This document shows, piece after piece, positions 1 through 9,489 of a stretch of DNA of 64,000 nt (position 1 is its first letter; each line of letters begins with the position of its first letter). A program made the translations under genes and the position numbers. Under the pieces are notes generated by a model, which saw nothing but the letters and a program-made list of their open reading frames with translations, searched no databases and was not told where the DNA came from. This stretch comes from Helicobacter felis ATCC 49179 (lineage in GTDB: Bacteria > Campylobacterota > Campylobacteria > Campylobacterales > Helicobacteraceae): contig NC_014810.2 in the NCBI RefSeq assembly GCF_000200595.1, forward strand, positions 124,001 through 188,000, written 5' to 3'.

Positions 1-715
<715 letters not shown>

Positions 716-1016
716 TGTTTCAGTTAGCATATCCGCTAAACTGCCTTGATAAGATTTCTACCGCCTTATTGAGTATAATTCTTTGGCTTTGTAGTTTTTA
801 CCTTTACATAGGCTATTGACAATGAAACATCAAAAAACACTAAACTAAATGCTCGAGCTACAGGATTAACTGCAACCCCCATTTGCTTAGGCAAAAGCGC
901 ATTATATAGCTGTAAAGCTTAGGAGGGGCTTAAAGTTTTGGGAGTTTTGGGAGTTTTTACTAAAACTTTGGCATCAAGCACAACGCTCGTTTAACTAAAT
1001 GTCTTAAAATATTCTC
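716..1016. other. Intergenic region between 23S rRNA and the formate dehydrogenase operon
   Basis: This 300-nt interval separates divergent transcription units: 23S rRNA to the left and the fdh operon to the right. It holds the rRNA promoter (772-777, minus strand) and, at 1005-1010, a plus-strand TAAAAT that could serve as -10 for the fdh operon. If so, the transcript would start at or very near the ATG at 1017, giving a very short or no leader. A repeated GTTTTGGGAG motif at about 935-956 is visible but unexplained. No tRNA or open reading frame is supported here. Confidence 0.5.
772..777 (-). promoter_or_regulatory. Probable -10 box of the 23S rRNA promoter
   Basis: On the minus strand this reads TATACT, preceded by an AT-rich stretch, about 57 nt upstream of the 23S 5' end. 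It is the best sigma-80-like -10 element in the interval. Helicobacter promoters often lack a recognisable -35 box, and none is evident here. The start of transcription would be near 764. Inferred from sequence only. Confidence 0.5.
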
Positions 1017-2423
1017 ATGTTTGAATTTATTTATATGAAAAACTCTACTTACCCGGATGTGGTGTTGCACGATCACATTAAGGTTTTAGAACACGATCAA
1101 GACATAGAGTGCGTAGTGTGCAATGTGGCTTTGCAGGGAACTAAGAGGGTGGCTAAGGAGGTAAATTTTTTTATAGAAAATAGCGCACAAACTCCCCTAG
1201 AACTCGCCCAAAGTCTCAGTCTACTTTACGAGGCGCATGGATTACAATTTGATTTCGACCACACCAAATACACCCCTACTCAAGAGGGCTCTTTGATCGA
1301 GTTTTTTAACTATAATAAAGAGATTTGCCAATACCACCAACGGCGCGTGGAGTGTTGTGGAAAGTGTAGTGAAGTCTGCCCCACTCAAGCCATCAGCAAA
1401 TTAGACCCACAAATCGCCCGAGAGAAAGACTTAGAATGTGAGGATAACCGTCATTTGGTGATCGATCACCAGAGTTGTATTGATTGTGGCAAATGCATTG
1501 CTGTGTGTCCTAGCGGGAGCTTAAGCTATTCTAGCTTTAACTTAGAGTGCATGCAAGAAGTTGCCAAACTCTACAGGGGGTATATCCCTCTTTTGATCGA
1601 TTGCAAAGCAGAACTGCCAAACACTCCGCTTAAAAAAGAGGTCTTACCCCTTTGCTTAAATGTAAATATCTTAGAGCAGGTCGCTCTGCTTACTTGGGTG
1701 CAAGAGAGTGGAAGCCAGATCGTGATCTATGCGACCCAAGAGTTGGGCATAGGCACTTTAGAGAGTATCGCTCTGCTCAATGAAATTTATACGCACCTTT
1801 GCCATCAAGAGGCAATTTTAGTGGCGCGCACTACAGAAGAATTGCAAGCGTGCTTGCAGGACGCGCAATCACTAAGCTCCCCCTACACACCTCCCACTAT
1901 TCCAACACGCACGAAAAGAGATCTTTTTGCCCAACGCTTGGGCTTTTTGATAGAGCAGGGGGATTATGGGCAGGTGGGGTGTGGGGAGTTTATCCGCTAT
2001 GGGCACATAGAAATTAAAGACAACTGCACCCTTTGCCTCTCTTGCGTGGGGGCGTGCAATACCGGAGCGCTGAGTGTAGATGGCAACGCCTATACTTTAC
2101 TCTTTAACCCCAGTTTGTGCACCACTTGCGGGTATTGTGAGGCAACCTGTCCTGAAAAGAATTGTCTACACTTGGAGCGCGATGGAATCGCGTTAAACCC
2201 GGCGTATTTTGTCCCTAAGATTATGGCGAAGGACAGCTTATTTACCTGCAAAATGTGTGGTAAACCTATTGGCACGACTAAAAGCGTGCACAAGATCGCC
2301 CAAATCATGACTCCCAAGTTTCAAGGAGATGCGCGTAAAATTGCCACACTATACGCCTGTCCTGATTGCAAGGTTAAAATCATGCTCGAAGACATGCTAG
2401 ATATCAACTCTATTTTAAAATGA
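1017..2423 (+). CDS. Polyferredoxin-type 4Fe-4S protein, first gene of the formate dehydrogenase operon
   Basis: A 468-residue soluble protein rich in cysteine clusters typical of [4Fe-4S] ferredoxins: around residues 113-121 (CCGKCSEVC), 154-164 (CIDCGKCIAVC), then two further C-x2-C-x2-C-x3-C clusters near 338-350 and 365-378, and CxxC pairs near the C-terminus. It has no signal peptide, so it is probably cytoplasmic. Its position ahead of a TorD-type chaperone and fdhA suggests a role in assembling or supplying electrons to formate dehydrogenase; that is inference. The stop overlaps the next start (ATGA). No Shine-Dalgarno precedes ATG 1017; the in-frame ATG at 1035 is an alternative start. 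Confidence 0.8.
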   Translation: MFEFIYMKNSTYPDVVLHDHIKVLEHDQDIECVVCNVALQGTKRVAKEVNFFIENSAQTPLELAQSLSLLYEAHGLQFDFDHTKYTPTQEGSLIEFFNYNKEICQYHQRRVECCGKCSEVCPTQAISKLDPQIAREKDLECEDNRHLVIDHQSCIDCGKCIAVCPSGSLSYSSFNLECMQEVAKLYRGYIPLLIDCKAELPNTPLKKEVLPLCLNVNILEQVALLTWVQESGSQIVIYATQELGIGTLESIALLNEIYTHLCHQEAILVARTTEELQACLQDAQSLSSPYTPPTIPTRTKRDLFAQRLGFLIEQGDYGQVGCGEFIRYGHIEIKDNCTLCLSCVGACNTGALSVDGNAYTLLFNPSLCTTCGYCEATCPEKNCLHLERDGIALNPAYFVPKIMAKDSLFTCKMCGKPIGTTKSVHKIAQIMTPKFQGDARKIATLYACPDCKVKIMLEDMLDINSILK

Positions 2424-3031
2424 ATCCACTAGATTCCAATCTCATTACCGCACGCGCGCTATATTACCGCCTTTGGCATTATATGGTGGTGTTTGTGCAA
2501 GAGGAGAGCGTGTTTAATGAACTAAAAACTTTGGTCAATCACCTTAAAAACTACCCCTTTGATCTTGAGAGCGGGTGCGCGTGGCAAAAATTGGACACCT
2601 TTTTGGCGCAGGGTTTAGAGTCCTTTAGAGAGGAACAAAACACAGTGTTGTTCTCTCCTAGCTATGATTTCGTGCCCTTGAGCGCGTCCTATTATTTGGA
2701 AGGGCAGGATAATGGCAAAAAACGCCTTGAGGCGATCGCGCTTTTAAAACAATCAGGCTTACGCCTAGAGAGCCACACCCTCCCCTATCCCACCGCTGAG
2801 GACGATCTCGCCTTTTTGACTTTGATGATGAACGCCTTTTTACAACAACTTCTTACAGACTCCGTCTTTTTTAGTCTACATGAAAAACTCTTCAAAGACT
2901 TTTTTCACCTTTTTAGCGATGCTTTCTTGGAGGCTATCAGCACGCATGAAAAAAGCGTGTGTTACCAAAACTACGCTATAACCTTAGGTGCATTTATCCA
3001 ACACGAGAGGTTGTTTTTCAACCTGCATTAG
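2420..3031 (+). CDS. TorD/DmsD-family molybdoenzyme chaperone
   Basis: A 203-residue, helix-rich, soluble protein whose size, composition and location match the TorD-like redox-enzyme maturation proteins that bind Tat signal peptides of molybdopterin enzymes and hold them until cofactor insertion. It lies directly upstream of two genes encoding twin-arginine signals, the small Tat protein and FdhA, its likely clients. Its ATG overlaps the stop of the ferredoxin gene by four bases, implying translational coupling. Family assignment rests on general pattern and context rather than a diagnostic motif. Confidence 0.7.
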   Translation: MNPLDSNLITARALYYRLWHYMVVFVQEESVFNELKTLVNHLKNYPFDLESGCAWQKLDTFLAQGLESFREEQNTVLFSPSYDFVPLSASYYLEGQDNGKKRLEAIALLKQSGLRLESHTLPYPTAEDDLAFLTLMMNAFLQQLLTDSVFFSLHEKLFKDFFHLFSDAFLEAISTHEKSVCYQNYAITLGAFIQHERLFFNLH

Positions 3032-3039
3032 GAGGCTCT

Positions 3040-3252
3040 ATGCTAGAGAATAGGCGCAAGGCGTTGAAACGCTTAGGAATGCTGGGGGCAGGGGCTTTAG
3101 CCGGGCAGAGTTTGCTAGCCACCATGCCCGAAAAACCCTTTGCTAACACAGACCCAGATAGTAATGGTGTGGTGGTGGGCAAGAGCAATAAGAAAGAAAT
3201 TCTTTACCACAAAACCCCCGCCTGGGAGATTTTCTACAAAAGTGTGTGGTGA
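3040..3252 (+). CDS. Small twin-arginine signal protein of the formate dehydrogenase operon (FdhX-like)
   Basis: A 70-residue protein with an N-terminal twin-arginine signal (NRRKALKRLG followed by a hydrophobic AGALAG stretch) and a short polar tail ending in EIFYKSVW. The start at 3040 is chosen because AGGAGG sits about six bases upstream; an in-frame ATG at 2959 lies inside the preceding gene and has no ribosome site. Similar tiny Tat proteins occur directly upstream of fdhA in Campylobacter and in some gammaproteobacteria, where their exact role is not settled. Exported to the periplasm, probably associated with FdhA assembly (inference). Confidence 0.75.
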   Translation: MLENRRKALKRLGMLGAGALAGQSLLATMPEKPFANTDPDSNGVVVGKSNKKEILYHKTPAWEIFYKSVW

Positions 3253-3270
3253 TTTGAGAAAGGAAGTAAC

Positions 3271-6078
3271 ATGGGAAAATTAAGTCGGCGTTCCTTTTTA
3301 AAAATGGGTGCGGTTGGGGCAGGAGCGGGCGCAACTCTCGCCTTTGCCAATACTAAAAGTAGCAAAAAAGAGAGTGTGATCGATCCTCATGAGGGGGTCA
3401 AAAGAGTTAAAACCATTTGTAGTATCTGTTCAGCAGGCTGTGGGATCATCGCAGAGGTTAAAGATGGGGTGTGGATCCGCCAAGATGTCGCCCAAGATCA
3501 CCCCATTAGCGCGGGCAGCCACTGTTGTAAGGGCGTGGATCAGATTGACTTAGTCAAATCCAAAATGCGTTTAAAATACCCCCTTAAAAAAGAGGGAGGC
3601 AAGTGGAAGCGCATTAGCTACGATCAGGCCATTGAGGAGATTAGTAGCAAAATGATCGCTATGCGCGAAAAATACGGACCTGATAGCATGATGTTTATGG
3701 GGAGTGCTAAGATGAACTCCCAGCAGGCTTATTATTGGCGTAAATTTGCTGCCTTTTATGGGACGAACAATATCGATCATGTAGCCCGTATTTGACACAG
3801 CACCACAGTCGCCGGTGTGGCGAATACATGGGGGTATGGTGCGATGACAAACCACTTTGGGGACGTTGTCGGGCATTCTAAAGCGATTTTGATGATCGGG
3901 CTTAATACGGCGGTGAGTAACCCTATTGGCTTTAAGCACTTCTTGCAGGCTAAGGATCGCAATAACGCTAAACTCATCGTGATCGATCCAGTCTTCACTA
4001 AGAGCGCGGCCAAAGCAGATATTTATGTGCGGATTCGCTCAGGGACTGACATCGCCTTTATTTATGGCATGTTGCATTTGATTTTTAAACATGGGTGGGA
4101 AGATAAAGAGGTCATTAGAACCCAATCCTTTGGGATCGAGGAGATCAAAAAAGAAGCCTTAAAATACACCCCCGAAGTGGTGGAAGACATTACCGGTGTG
4201 CCGGCTAGCTTACTCATCCAAACTACGCGTGTGTTTGCGCAAGCAAAACCAGCTACCCTTGCTTGGGCTCTAGGCATCACCCAACACAGCGTGGGCAGTG
4301 GAAACACGCGCATACTCTCCATTTTGCAACTCGTGCTAGGCAATATGGGTAAAAAGGGCGGAGGTTGTAATATTGTGCGCGGGCATGACAATGTGCAGGG
4401 GGCAACGGACATGTGCTGTTTGGCAGATAATCTGCCCGGCTACTATGGCTTAGGCGAGGCGAGTTGGCGTTATTATGCCAAATGCTGGGGCGTGGATTAT
4501 GAATATTTGCAAAAGCGCTTTTTTACGCCTGAGTGGATGTTCAAAAAGGGCTTTAGCGTCTCCTTGTGGTATGAGGGTGTCTTGCAAAAAAACCCCACCC
4601 ACTCCAGCGCACCCATTAAGGGGCTTTGGGTGCAGGGCAATGGAATCAGCTCGCTAGCCCACAAGGTCAAGATCGCAGAGGCACTAGACAAGCTGGACTT
4701 GTTGGTCATTGCCGAGCCCTTTTTGAATGAGGGGGCGATTTTAACGGAACGCACAGATAATCTCTATGTGCTACCCATCGCGACCCAATTTGAATGTGAG
4801 GGGATTGTGGTCGCCACCAACCGCGCCGCGCAGTGGCGTAGCCAAGTGGTTAAACCTCTCTATGAAGCCAAGCAAGATCACGAACTCATGTTTGAAATGG
4901 CAAAGAAATTTGGCTTTTATGAGGAATACACCAAGGCCATGCTCTGTGATTTTGATAAAAATGGGGAATTGGTGCAGGTGCGCAAAAATTTCCAATGGCC
5001 CGAAGATGCCACTAGAGAGATCGCGCGCACGGTGAAAGTGATCGGTCTTGGGGGTTGGACACCCGAGCGTCTCAAAGCCCAGCAAGAAAACTGGCATATG
5101 TTTGATTACATCACCCAAGAGGGCTATGGTCCGATGAAAGGGCAGTATTATGGCTTGCCTTGGCCAGCATGGACACCAGAGCACCCCGGAACCCCTATTC
5201 TTTATGATATTAGCGTTCCGACCAAAGAGGGTGGAATGGGCTTTAGGGCGCGCTTTGGAGAGGAGTACAAGGGACAGAACTTGCTAGCCGATAAGAGTGT
5301 TACAATCAAGGGTTCAGCCATCAAGGGCGGTTACCCTGAAATCACCAAAGCAAACATTGAAAAGGTGCTAGGGATCAAACTCACCGACCACGAGCGCGCG
5401 ATTATGGGGGATAATTGGAAGGTGGATACTAGCGGGCTTATTCAGAAAAAATGCGATGAAAAGGGCGTGTGTGTCTATGGGAATGCCCGCGCGCGCGCCA
5501 TTGTATGGAGTTTTATCGATCAAATCCCCTTGCACCGCGAACCTCTGCACTCTCCCCGCCCCGATTTGGCAAAAAAATACCCCGCGATCAAAGACCAGAT
5601 CAATAACTTTAGGGTGAATGTGCGCTTTATTAGCGAGCAAACCCAAGAAGAATGGGCTAAAGAGTTCCCTATTATTATGGCTTCCATGCGCTTGGTGAAT
5701 TTGAGCGGAGCGGGCATGTTGGAGCGCACTAGCAAATACCTCTCTGCTATCACGCCCGAGATGTTCTGCCATATCCATCCAGATTTAGCCCTCAAACATG
5801 GGATTAAAGATGGTGATATGATGTGGATACATTCGCCAGAGCGCACTAAAATTAAGGTAAAGGCAGTTTTTAGCCACTCGGTAACCCCAGATCGAATCTG
5901 TATGCCCTATAGTTTTGCGGGCATATTGCAGGGGGTGGATTTAGGGCACCGCTACCCTGAGGGCACAAAACCCTACACACGAGGCGAGGGCTCTAACACC
6001 GTTACCAACTATGGCTTTGATCCTGTAACCCAGATTCCTGAGTTTAACGCCGGCTTGTGCCGTATTGAAAAGGCTTAA
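3271..6078 (+). CDS. fdhA: Formate dehydrogenase catalytic subunit FdhA, selenocysteine-containing
   Basis: Molybdopterin formate dehydrogenase alpha subunit, oxidising formate to CO2 in the periplasm. Residues 4-25 form a Tat signal (SRRSFLK plus hydrophobic stretch). A [4Fe-4S] motif uses Cys50, Cys53, Cys57 and Cys85 or 86. The frame contains a TGA at 3793-3795 (codon 175) in the context VARI-U-HSTTVAGVANTWG, exactly where Fdh enzymes carry selenocysteine, followed by a SECIS-like hairpin. Reading through gives 935 residues, the normal family length; gene callers will split it into pieces ending at 3795 and starting about 3817. The start has a good ribosome site (AGGAAG). The operon continues into fdhB one base after the stop. 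FdhA needs selA/selB/selC/selD, not in this window. Confidence 0.95.
3793..3842 (+). promoter_or_regulatory. UGA selenocysteine codon and bacterial SECIS hairpin inside fdhA
   Basis: Directly after the in-frame TGA (3793-3795) the sequence can fold into a hairpin. The lower stem is GCACCA (3800-3805) with TGGTGC (3837-3842). The apical stem is CGCC (3810-3813) with GGCG (3819-3822), closing a five-base loop GGTGT (3814-3818). Apical-loop distance from the UGA and G/U loop composition match the E. coli fdhF-type SECIS recognised by SelB. Complementarity is seen directly; SelB recognition is inferred. Confidence 0.85.
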
Positions 6079-6079
6079 C

Positions 6080-6718
6080 ATGGCAGATCTAACCCCCACA
6101 AAACAAATCCCCAACGCCAACCGCATGAAATTTTATTGCGATGACAACCGTTGTATTAGCTGTTTTGCCTGCTCGGTCGCGTGTTCGCATTCCAATGAGC
6201 TAGAAGTGGGCTTGAATCGGCGCAAGGTGATCACCCTTTATGAGGGTGTCGAGGGCAAGGAAAAATCTATCTCCATTGCCTGCCAGCACTGCACGGACGC
6301 GCCCTGTGCGCAGGTTTGCCCGGTGGATTGCTTTTATATCCGCGAAGATGGGATTGTTTTACACAATAAAGAAACCTGTATAGGTTGTGGGTATTGCTTG
6401 TATGCCTGCCCCTTTGGTGCGCCCCAATTCCCCAGAGATGGGGCGTTTGGCGTGCGTGGGGTGATGGACAAATGCACCATGTGTGCGGGCGGTCCTGCGC
6501 CCACCCACTCCAAAAAAGAAATGGAATTATATGGAGTGAATCGGATTGCCAGCGGGCAAGTGCCCATGTGTGCGGCGACCTGTTCGACTAACGCCCTCTT
6601 GGTGGGCGATGCGGGGAGCATTGCCAATATTTATCGAAAACGAGTCATGGCTAAATACGCCAACGCGCAGGATTTTAAAACCAAAGCCGATCACCAAAAA
6701 GAGGGCGCGATACCCTAA
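6080..6718 (+). CDS. fdhB: Formate dehydrogenase iron-sulfur subunit FdhB
   Basis: A 212-residue electron-transfer subunit with four [4Fe-4S] cysteine groups in order: CISCFACSVAC near the N-terminus, CQHCTDAPCAQVC, CIGCGYCLYAC, and CTMCAGGP paired with CAATC. This is the pattern of the FdnH/HybA/DmsB family that carries electrons from the catalytic subunit to the membrane cytochrome. I take ATG 6080, one base after the fdhA stop, rather than TTG 6065, which lies inside fdhA. It lacks its own signal peptide and is presumably exported together with FdhA by the Tat system. Confidence 0.93.
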   Translation: MADLTPTKQIPNANRMKFYCDDNRCISCFACSVACSHSNELEVGLNRRKVITLYEGVEGKEKSISIACQHCTDAPCAQVCPVDCFYIREDGIVLHNKETCIGCGYCLYACPFGAPQFPRDGAFGVRGVMDKCTMCAGGPAPTHSKKEMELYGVNRIASGQVPMCAATCSTNALLVGDAGSIANIYRKRVMAKYANAQDFKTKADHQKEGAIP

Positions 6719-6729
6719 AGGAGGTTGTG

Positions 6730-7602
6730 ATGAGAGCGATCTTGTATCTTATGGGTGTGGGGGTTTTAAGCGCGCGCGATCTCCCTTTAGACCAAGAGCG
6801 AATCTTGGGCATTTTGCCCTATGGACAACGGGACACGGGCAAGCTCGGGGAGCTTTGGACACTTTGGCAGGGGCATTACTTTTTATGGCTTTTTTTAGCG
6901 GTGGTGCTAGGAGTTGCTTCTGGATTTCTCTTGCATTATCTCGTCATCGGACCTAAGCAGTTCAAGCACAGCGACCAAAAAATCCCTTTTTTCACGCTTT
7001 TTAACCGCATCATCCACTGGATCGCGGGGGTGTCTTTTATTTTGCTTGTGCCCACCGGGTTGATTATGATCTTTGGGGATTTTTTGGGGGGCGGGGCGTT
7101 TGTGCGCTTTTGTAGAATCGCGCATAGCGTGGGTTGCGTGGTGTTCATGGTGGCGGTCTTACCCATGCTCTTCATGTGGCTTAAAGACATGTTCTTTAGG
7201 CTAGCAGACATCAAGTGGCTAGTGATCATGGGAGGCTATCTTTCCAAAGAGAAAAAATCCGTGCCCGCTTATAAATTCAACGCCGGGCAAAAAATGTGGT
7301 TTTGGATCGCCACTTTGGGCGGGCTAGTGATGATTGCTAGTGGGGGGATTTTGTATTTTAACACGGTGGACTTGAGCGCGATCGCTAGCTTTTTTGGACT
7401 TTATCAAATCTCGCTCTTGCGCTTGAGCGCGTTGGTGCATAATTTCTTAGGTTTAGTGATGGTGGGATTCTTCATCGTGCATTTATACATGTCCTTGTTT
7501 GCGATCAAGGGAGCGTTGCGCTCTATGATTGATGGCTACAAGGAAGAGGAAGAGGTTAAAGTTTTGCACAGCTTGTATTATCAGGATCAAACAAGGGCTT
7601 AG
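6730..7602 (+). CDS. fdhC: Formate dehydrogenase cytochrome b subunit FdhC
   Basis: A 290-residue integral membrane protein with an N-terminal hydrophobic segment, then about four membrane helices carrying histidines suited to b-haem ligation (for example FNRIIHWIAG, IAHSVGCVVF, VHNFLGLVMV and FIVHLY). It fits the Fdh gamma-subunit family that passes electrons from FdhB to menaquinone. AAAGGAGG at 6717-6724 makes ATG 6730 the likely start (GTG 6727 is the alternative). It is the last gene of the operon; no fdhD follows, so the FdhD sulfurtransferase needed for the enzyme must be encoded elsewhere. Confidence 0.92.
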   Translation: MRAILYLMGVGVLSARDLPLDQERILGILPYGQRDTGKLGELWTLWQGHYFLWLFLAVVLGVASGFLLHYLVIGPKQFKHSDQKIPFFTLFNRIIHWIAGVSFILLVPTGLIMIFGDFLGGGAFVRFCRIAHSVGCVVFMVAVLPMLFMWLKDMFFRLADIKWLVIMGGYLSKEKKSVPAYKFNAGQKMWFWIATLGGLVMIASGGILYFNTVDLSAIASFFGLYQISLLRLSALVHNFLGLVMVGFFIVHLYMSLFAIKGALRSMIDGYKEEEEVKVLHSLYYQDQTRA

Positions 7603-7725
7603 TATTCACTTATATACTCAAGCAAGTGCCTTCTAAAGATGTTTGAATAATTTTTAAGTCTGCCTGCAAGAGTGGTGTGTTAAAGTCAGGACGCTTTTTA
7701 GCATAAAAATATAGAAAGGAAATTG

Positions 7726-7950
7726 ATGCCATATATTAACATTCGTATCTCTAAAGAGCATGGAGGAGCTACTACGGAGCAAAAACGCGCGCTTATTAGT
7801 GGAGTAACCGATCTGGTTGTTGACATCTTGGGCAAAAAAAGGGAGGCTACGATCGTAATTATTGATGAAATCCATACAGATAACTGCGGTTTAGGTGGAG
7901 AAACCATCACACGATTAAGGCACACGCCTCCTGAACAACTAAAGGATTAA
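7726..7950 (+). CDS. 4-oxalocrotonate tautomerase family protein
   Basis: A 74-residue small enzyme. After removal of the initiator methionine the N-terminus is proline (PYINIRIS), the catalytic general base of the tautomerase superfamily, and the rest follows the short beta-alpha-beta pattern of 4-OT proteins (KRALISGVTDLVVDILGK). H. pylori has a structurally known relative (DmpI). The start is set by AGAAAGGA just upstream; TATA-like sequence in the AT-rich leader could be its promoter. It stands alone between fdhC and a convergent gene. The physiological substrate is unknown. Confidence 0.9.
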   Translation: MPYINIRISKEHGGATTEQKRALISGVTDLVVDILGKKREATIVIIDEIHTDNCGLGGETITRLRHTPPEQLKD

Positions 7951-7951
7951 A

Positions 7952-7966
7952 AAACCCTAAGGGTTT
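7952..7966. terminator. Short hairpin between convergent genes
   Basis: AAACCC (7952-7957), loop TAA, GGGTTT (7961-7966), flanked by A on the left. It lies immediately after the tautomerase stop and just beyond the stop of the convergent outer-membrane protein gene, so it could terminate both. The stem is only six pairs, so strength is uncertain. Confidence 0.5.
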
Positions 7967-7968
7967 CC

Positions 7969-9195
7969 CTAGTGGTGCTTGCGTAGGAGGAAGTTTAAGA
8001 GGTCGTAGCTGTCTAGGGAGATGGTGAAATAAACCTGATAAGAATCGTAGACTTGGCTGTAATCGCTCATCGTGTTGTAGACAAATTGGGTTTTGATGCT
8101 CGCAAAAGCACTTCTAAATTCGTAATAAATATCTAAGCGGTTATAAAGGGGTGCTTGGAAAAAGGGGACACCGCGATAAATGGGAGTGGGGCAGTAATCT
8201 TTTGAACAGATGAGGTTGACATTTCCGTATCTGTCATAGAAAAAATCTTCGCCATGCTTGCTCACAAAGAGCAGATCGCTTAGACCAAAGCCTTTATATT
8301 GGGCGTGGCCTTCTACAAATAAGCCTGTGCCTACCTTGAAAGGCACGTCAATATCGCTTTGGCGCAATCTCTCCAAGTCGCCCAAAACACCTAGTGATAA
8401 ATTTAATTTTTGCATGAAGGGAAGAGCGTTGAGCAAATCGGTTTTGGCATAAAGCTGGTAGTAAAATCTGTCTAAAAGATAGACAGAGCCTGCAGTTTTT
8501 CCTACATGAGGGAGAGATGGCCAGTTGAGCAGAAACTGATCTTCCACATGGAAAAGTTGCGCATTACCTCCTAAAATAAAAAACCTTTTGAGAGCAGAGA
8601 GTTCGCTATAAGCCGTAAAACTAAAGCGATCCATCGCATTGCCCAAAGAATTACGCCCATATTTACAGGTGTAACAATTCCCTCCAAACCAATCGAGCAA
8701 AAACTCAGCTTCAACATGGGTATCTTTGTAGGGGTTGTTGGGAGGATTATATTGGAGCAAAAAGCCCCGCGCGTTAGGATCAATAAACCAATAATAAGGA
8801 GAAAAGACATTGAGTGGGTAATGGCCAATGAGGTATTTTCTAGGAAAAATACCCCCATAAAAATTAAAGGAGCGTCCTCTGGCTTGGTAATAAATAGTAG
8901 GGCCCCATTTGGAGGGAAAATTCATTTGATAAGTGTGGAGATTTTGAAAAAGAAAAGCCCCTACCATCACCTTTTGCTCTACAGAACCTAAATTGAAAGC
9001 AAAACCCACCTCTGGAGTTAAACGCGTGCTTAAAGTGGTGTTGGTATTGTACCAGTAGGGAGTTGAACCTTCGTGATCCATGATAAAAAGATTGAGGCCA
9101 AGGTTATAGCGCAAATAATCCTTAAAGCCCTGCGCTTTCCCTAAGTTTATCAACAACAATGCAAACATGCAAATTGCAACGAACACCCGCCCCAT
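7969..9195 (-). CDS. Putative outer-membrane beta-barrel protein
   Basis: A 408-residue protein with a clear signal peptide (GRVFVAICMFALLLINLGKAQG). The mature part is rich in aromatic residues in alternating patterns (YWYNTNTTLSTRLTPEVGFAF, NFYGGIFPRKYLIGHY, YYQLYAKTDLL) that resemble transmembrane beta strands, so an outer-membrane porin-like protein is likely. It lacks the N- and C-terminal signatures of the Hop family. Start ATG 9195 has GGGA upstream; TTG 9198 is an alternative. It is transcribed from its own -10 box divergently from the next gene. I cannot name the family. Confidence 0.65.
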   Translation of the reverse strand: MGRVFVAICMFALLLINLGKAQGFKDYLRYNLGLNLFIMDHEGSTPYWYNTNTTLSTRLTPEVGFAFNLGSVEQKVMVGAFLFQNLHTYQMNFPSKWGPTIYYQARGRSFNFYGGIFPRKYLIGHYPLNVFSPYYWFIDPNARGFLLQYNPPNNPYKDTHVEAEFLLDWFGGNCYTCKYGRNSLGNAMDRFSFTAYSELSALKRFFILGGNAQLFHVEDQFLLNWPSLPHVGKTAGSVYLLDRFYYQLYAKTDLLNALPFMQKLNLSLGVLGDLERLRQSDIDVPFKVGTGLFVEGHAQYKGFGLSDLLFVSKHGEDFFYDRYGNVNLICSKDYCPTPIYRGVPFFQAPLYNRLDIYYEFRSAFASIKTQFVYNTMSDYSQVYDSYQVYFTISLDSYDLLNFLLRKHH

Positions 9196-9225
9196 CAATT
9201 CCCTTTTAAGCCGATGAAAAAGCCC

Positions 9226-9238
9226 ATTATACTATAAT
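9226..9238. promoter_or_regulatory. Back-to-back -10 boxes of two divergent genes
   Basis: The 13 bases read ATTATACTATAAT: a minus-strand TATAAT occupies 9226-9231 and a plus-strand TATAAT occupies 9233-9238. They are correctly placed for the outer-membrane protein gene (start 9195) and the small DUF465-type gene (start 9271). Two polymerases could not occupy both at once, so the two genes may compete. Confidence 0.6.
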
Positions 9239-9270
9239 GCCTATACAATATGTTAGTATAAGGATGGCGC

Positions 9271-9489
9271 ATGTTCCACGAATATAGAGATGAAATCAAG
9301 GCATTGAAAAATAAAAATCCTCATTTTAATAAAATCTTTGAGGAACACAATGCTTTGGATGATGAGATCTCCACTTTAGAGACTCACAACGCAGATGATC
9401 TCAAAGTTTCCACTCTTAAAAAGAAGAAATTGCATCTTAAAGATGAGATTTTTCACATGATTCAAGAATATAGAGCGGGTTTGATTTAA
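9271..9489 (+). CDS. Small DUF465/YdcH-like helical protein
   Basis: A 72-residue highly charged protein predicted to form a helical hairpin (FHEYRDEIKALKNKNPHFNK, then a second helix rich in Lys/Glu and KLHLKDEIFHMI). The pattern L-K-x-K-N-P-H-F near the start and K-K-x-x-L-K-D-E near the end is that of the YdcH/DUF465 family, whose function is unknown. AAGGA precedes the start and a TATAAT lies 33 bases upstream. Its stop overlaps, tail to tail, the end of the J-domain gene on the other strand. Confidence 0.8.
   Translation: MFHEYRDEIKALKNKNPHFNKIFEEHNALDDEISTLETHNADDLKVSTLKKKKLHLKDEIFHMIQEYRAGLI

Noticed and set aside
3817-6078. A separate formate dehydrogenase gene starting near 3817
   Set aside because: It is the 3' part of fdhA after a selenocysteine codon; the frame is continuous from 3271 and the TGA lies at the Sec position with a SECIS hairpin.
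7969-9195. Assignment of this gene to the Hop adhesin family
   Set aside because: It lacks the Hop N-terminal block and C-terminal aromatic ending, so only a general outer-membrane barrel is claimed.
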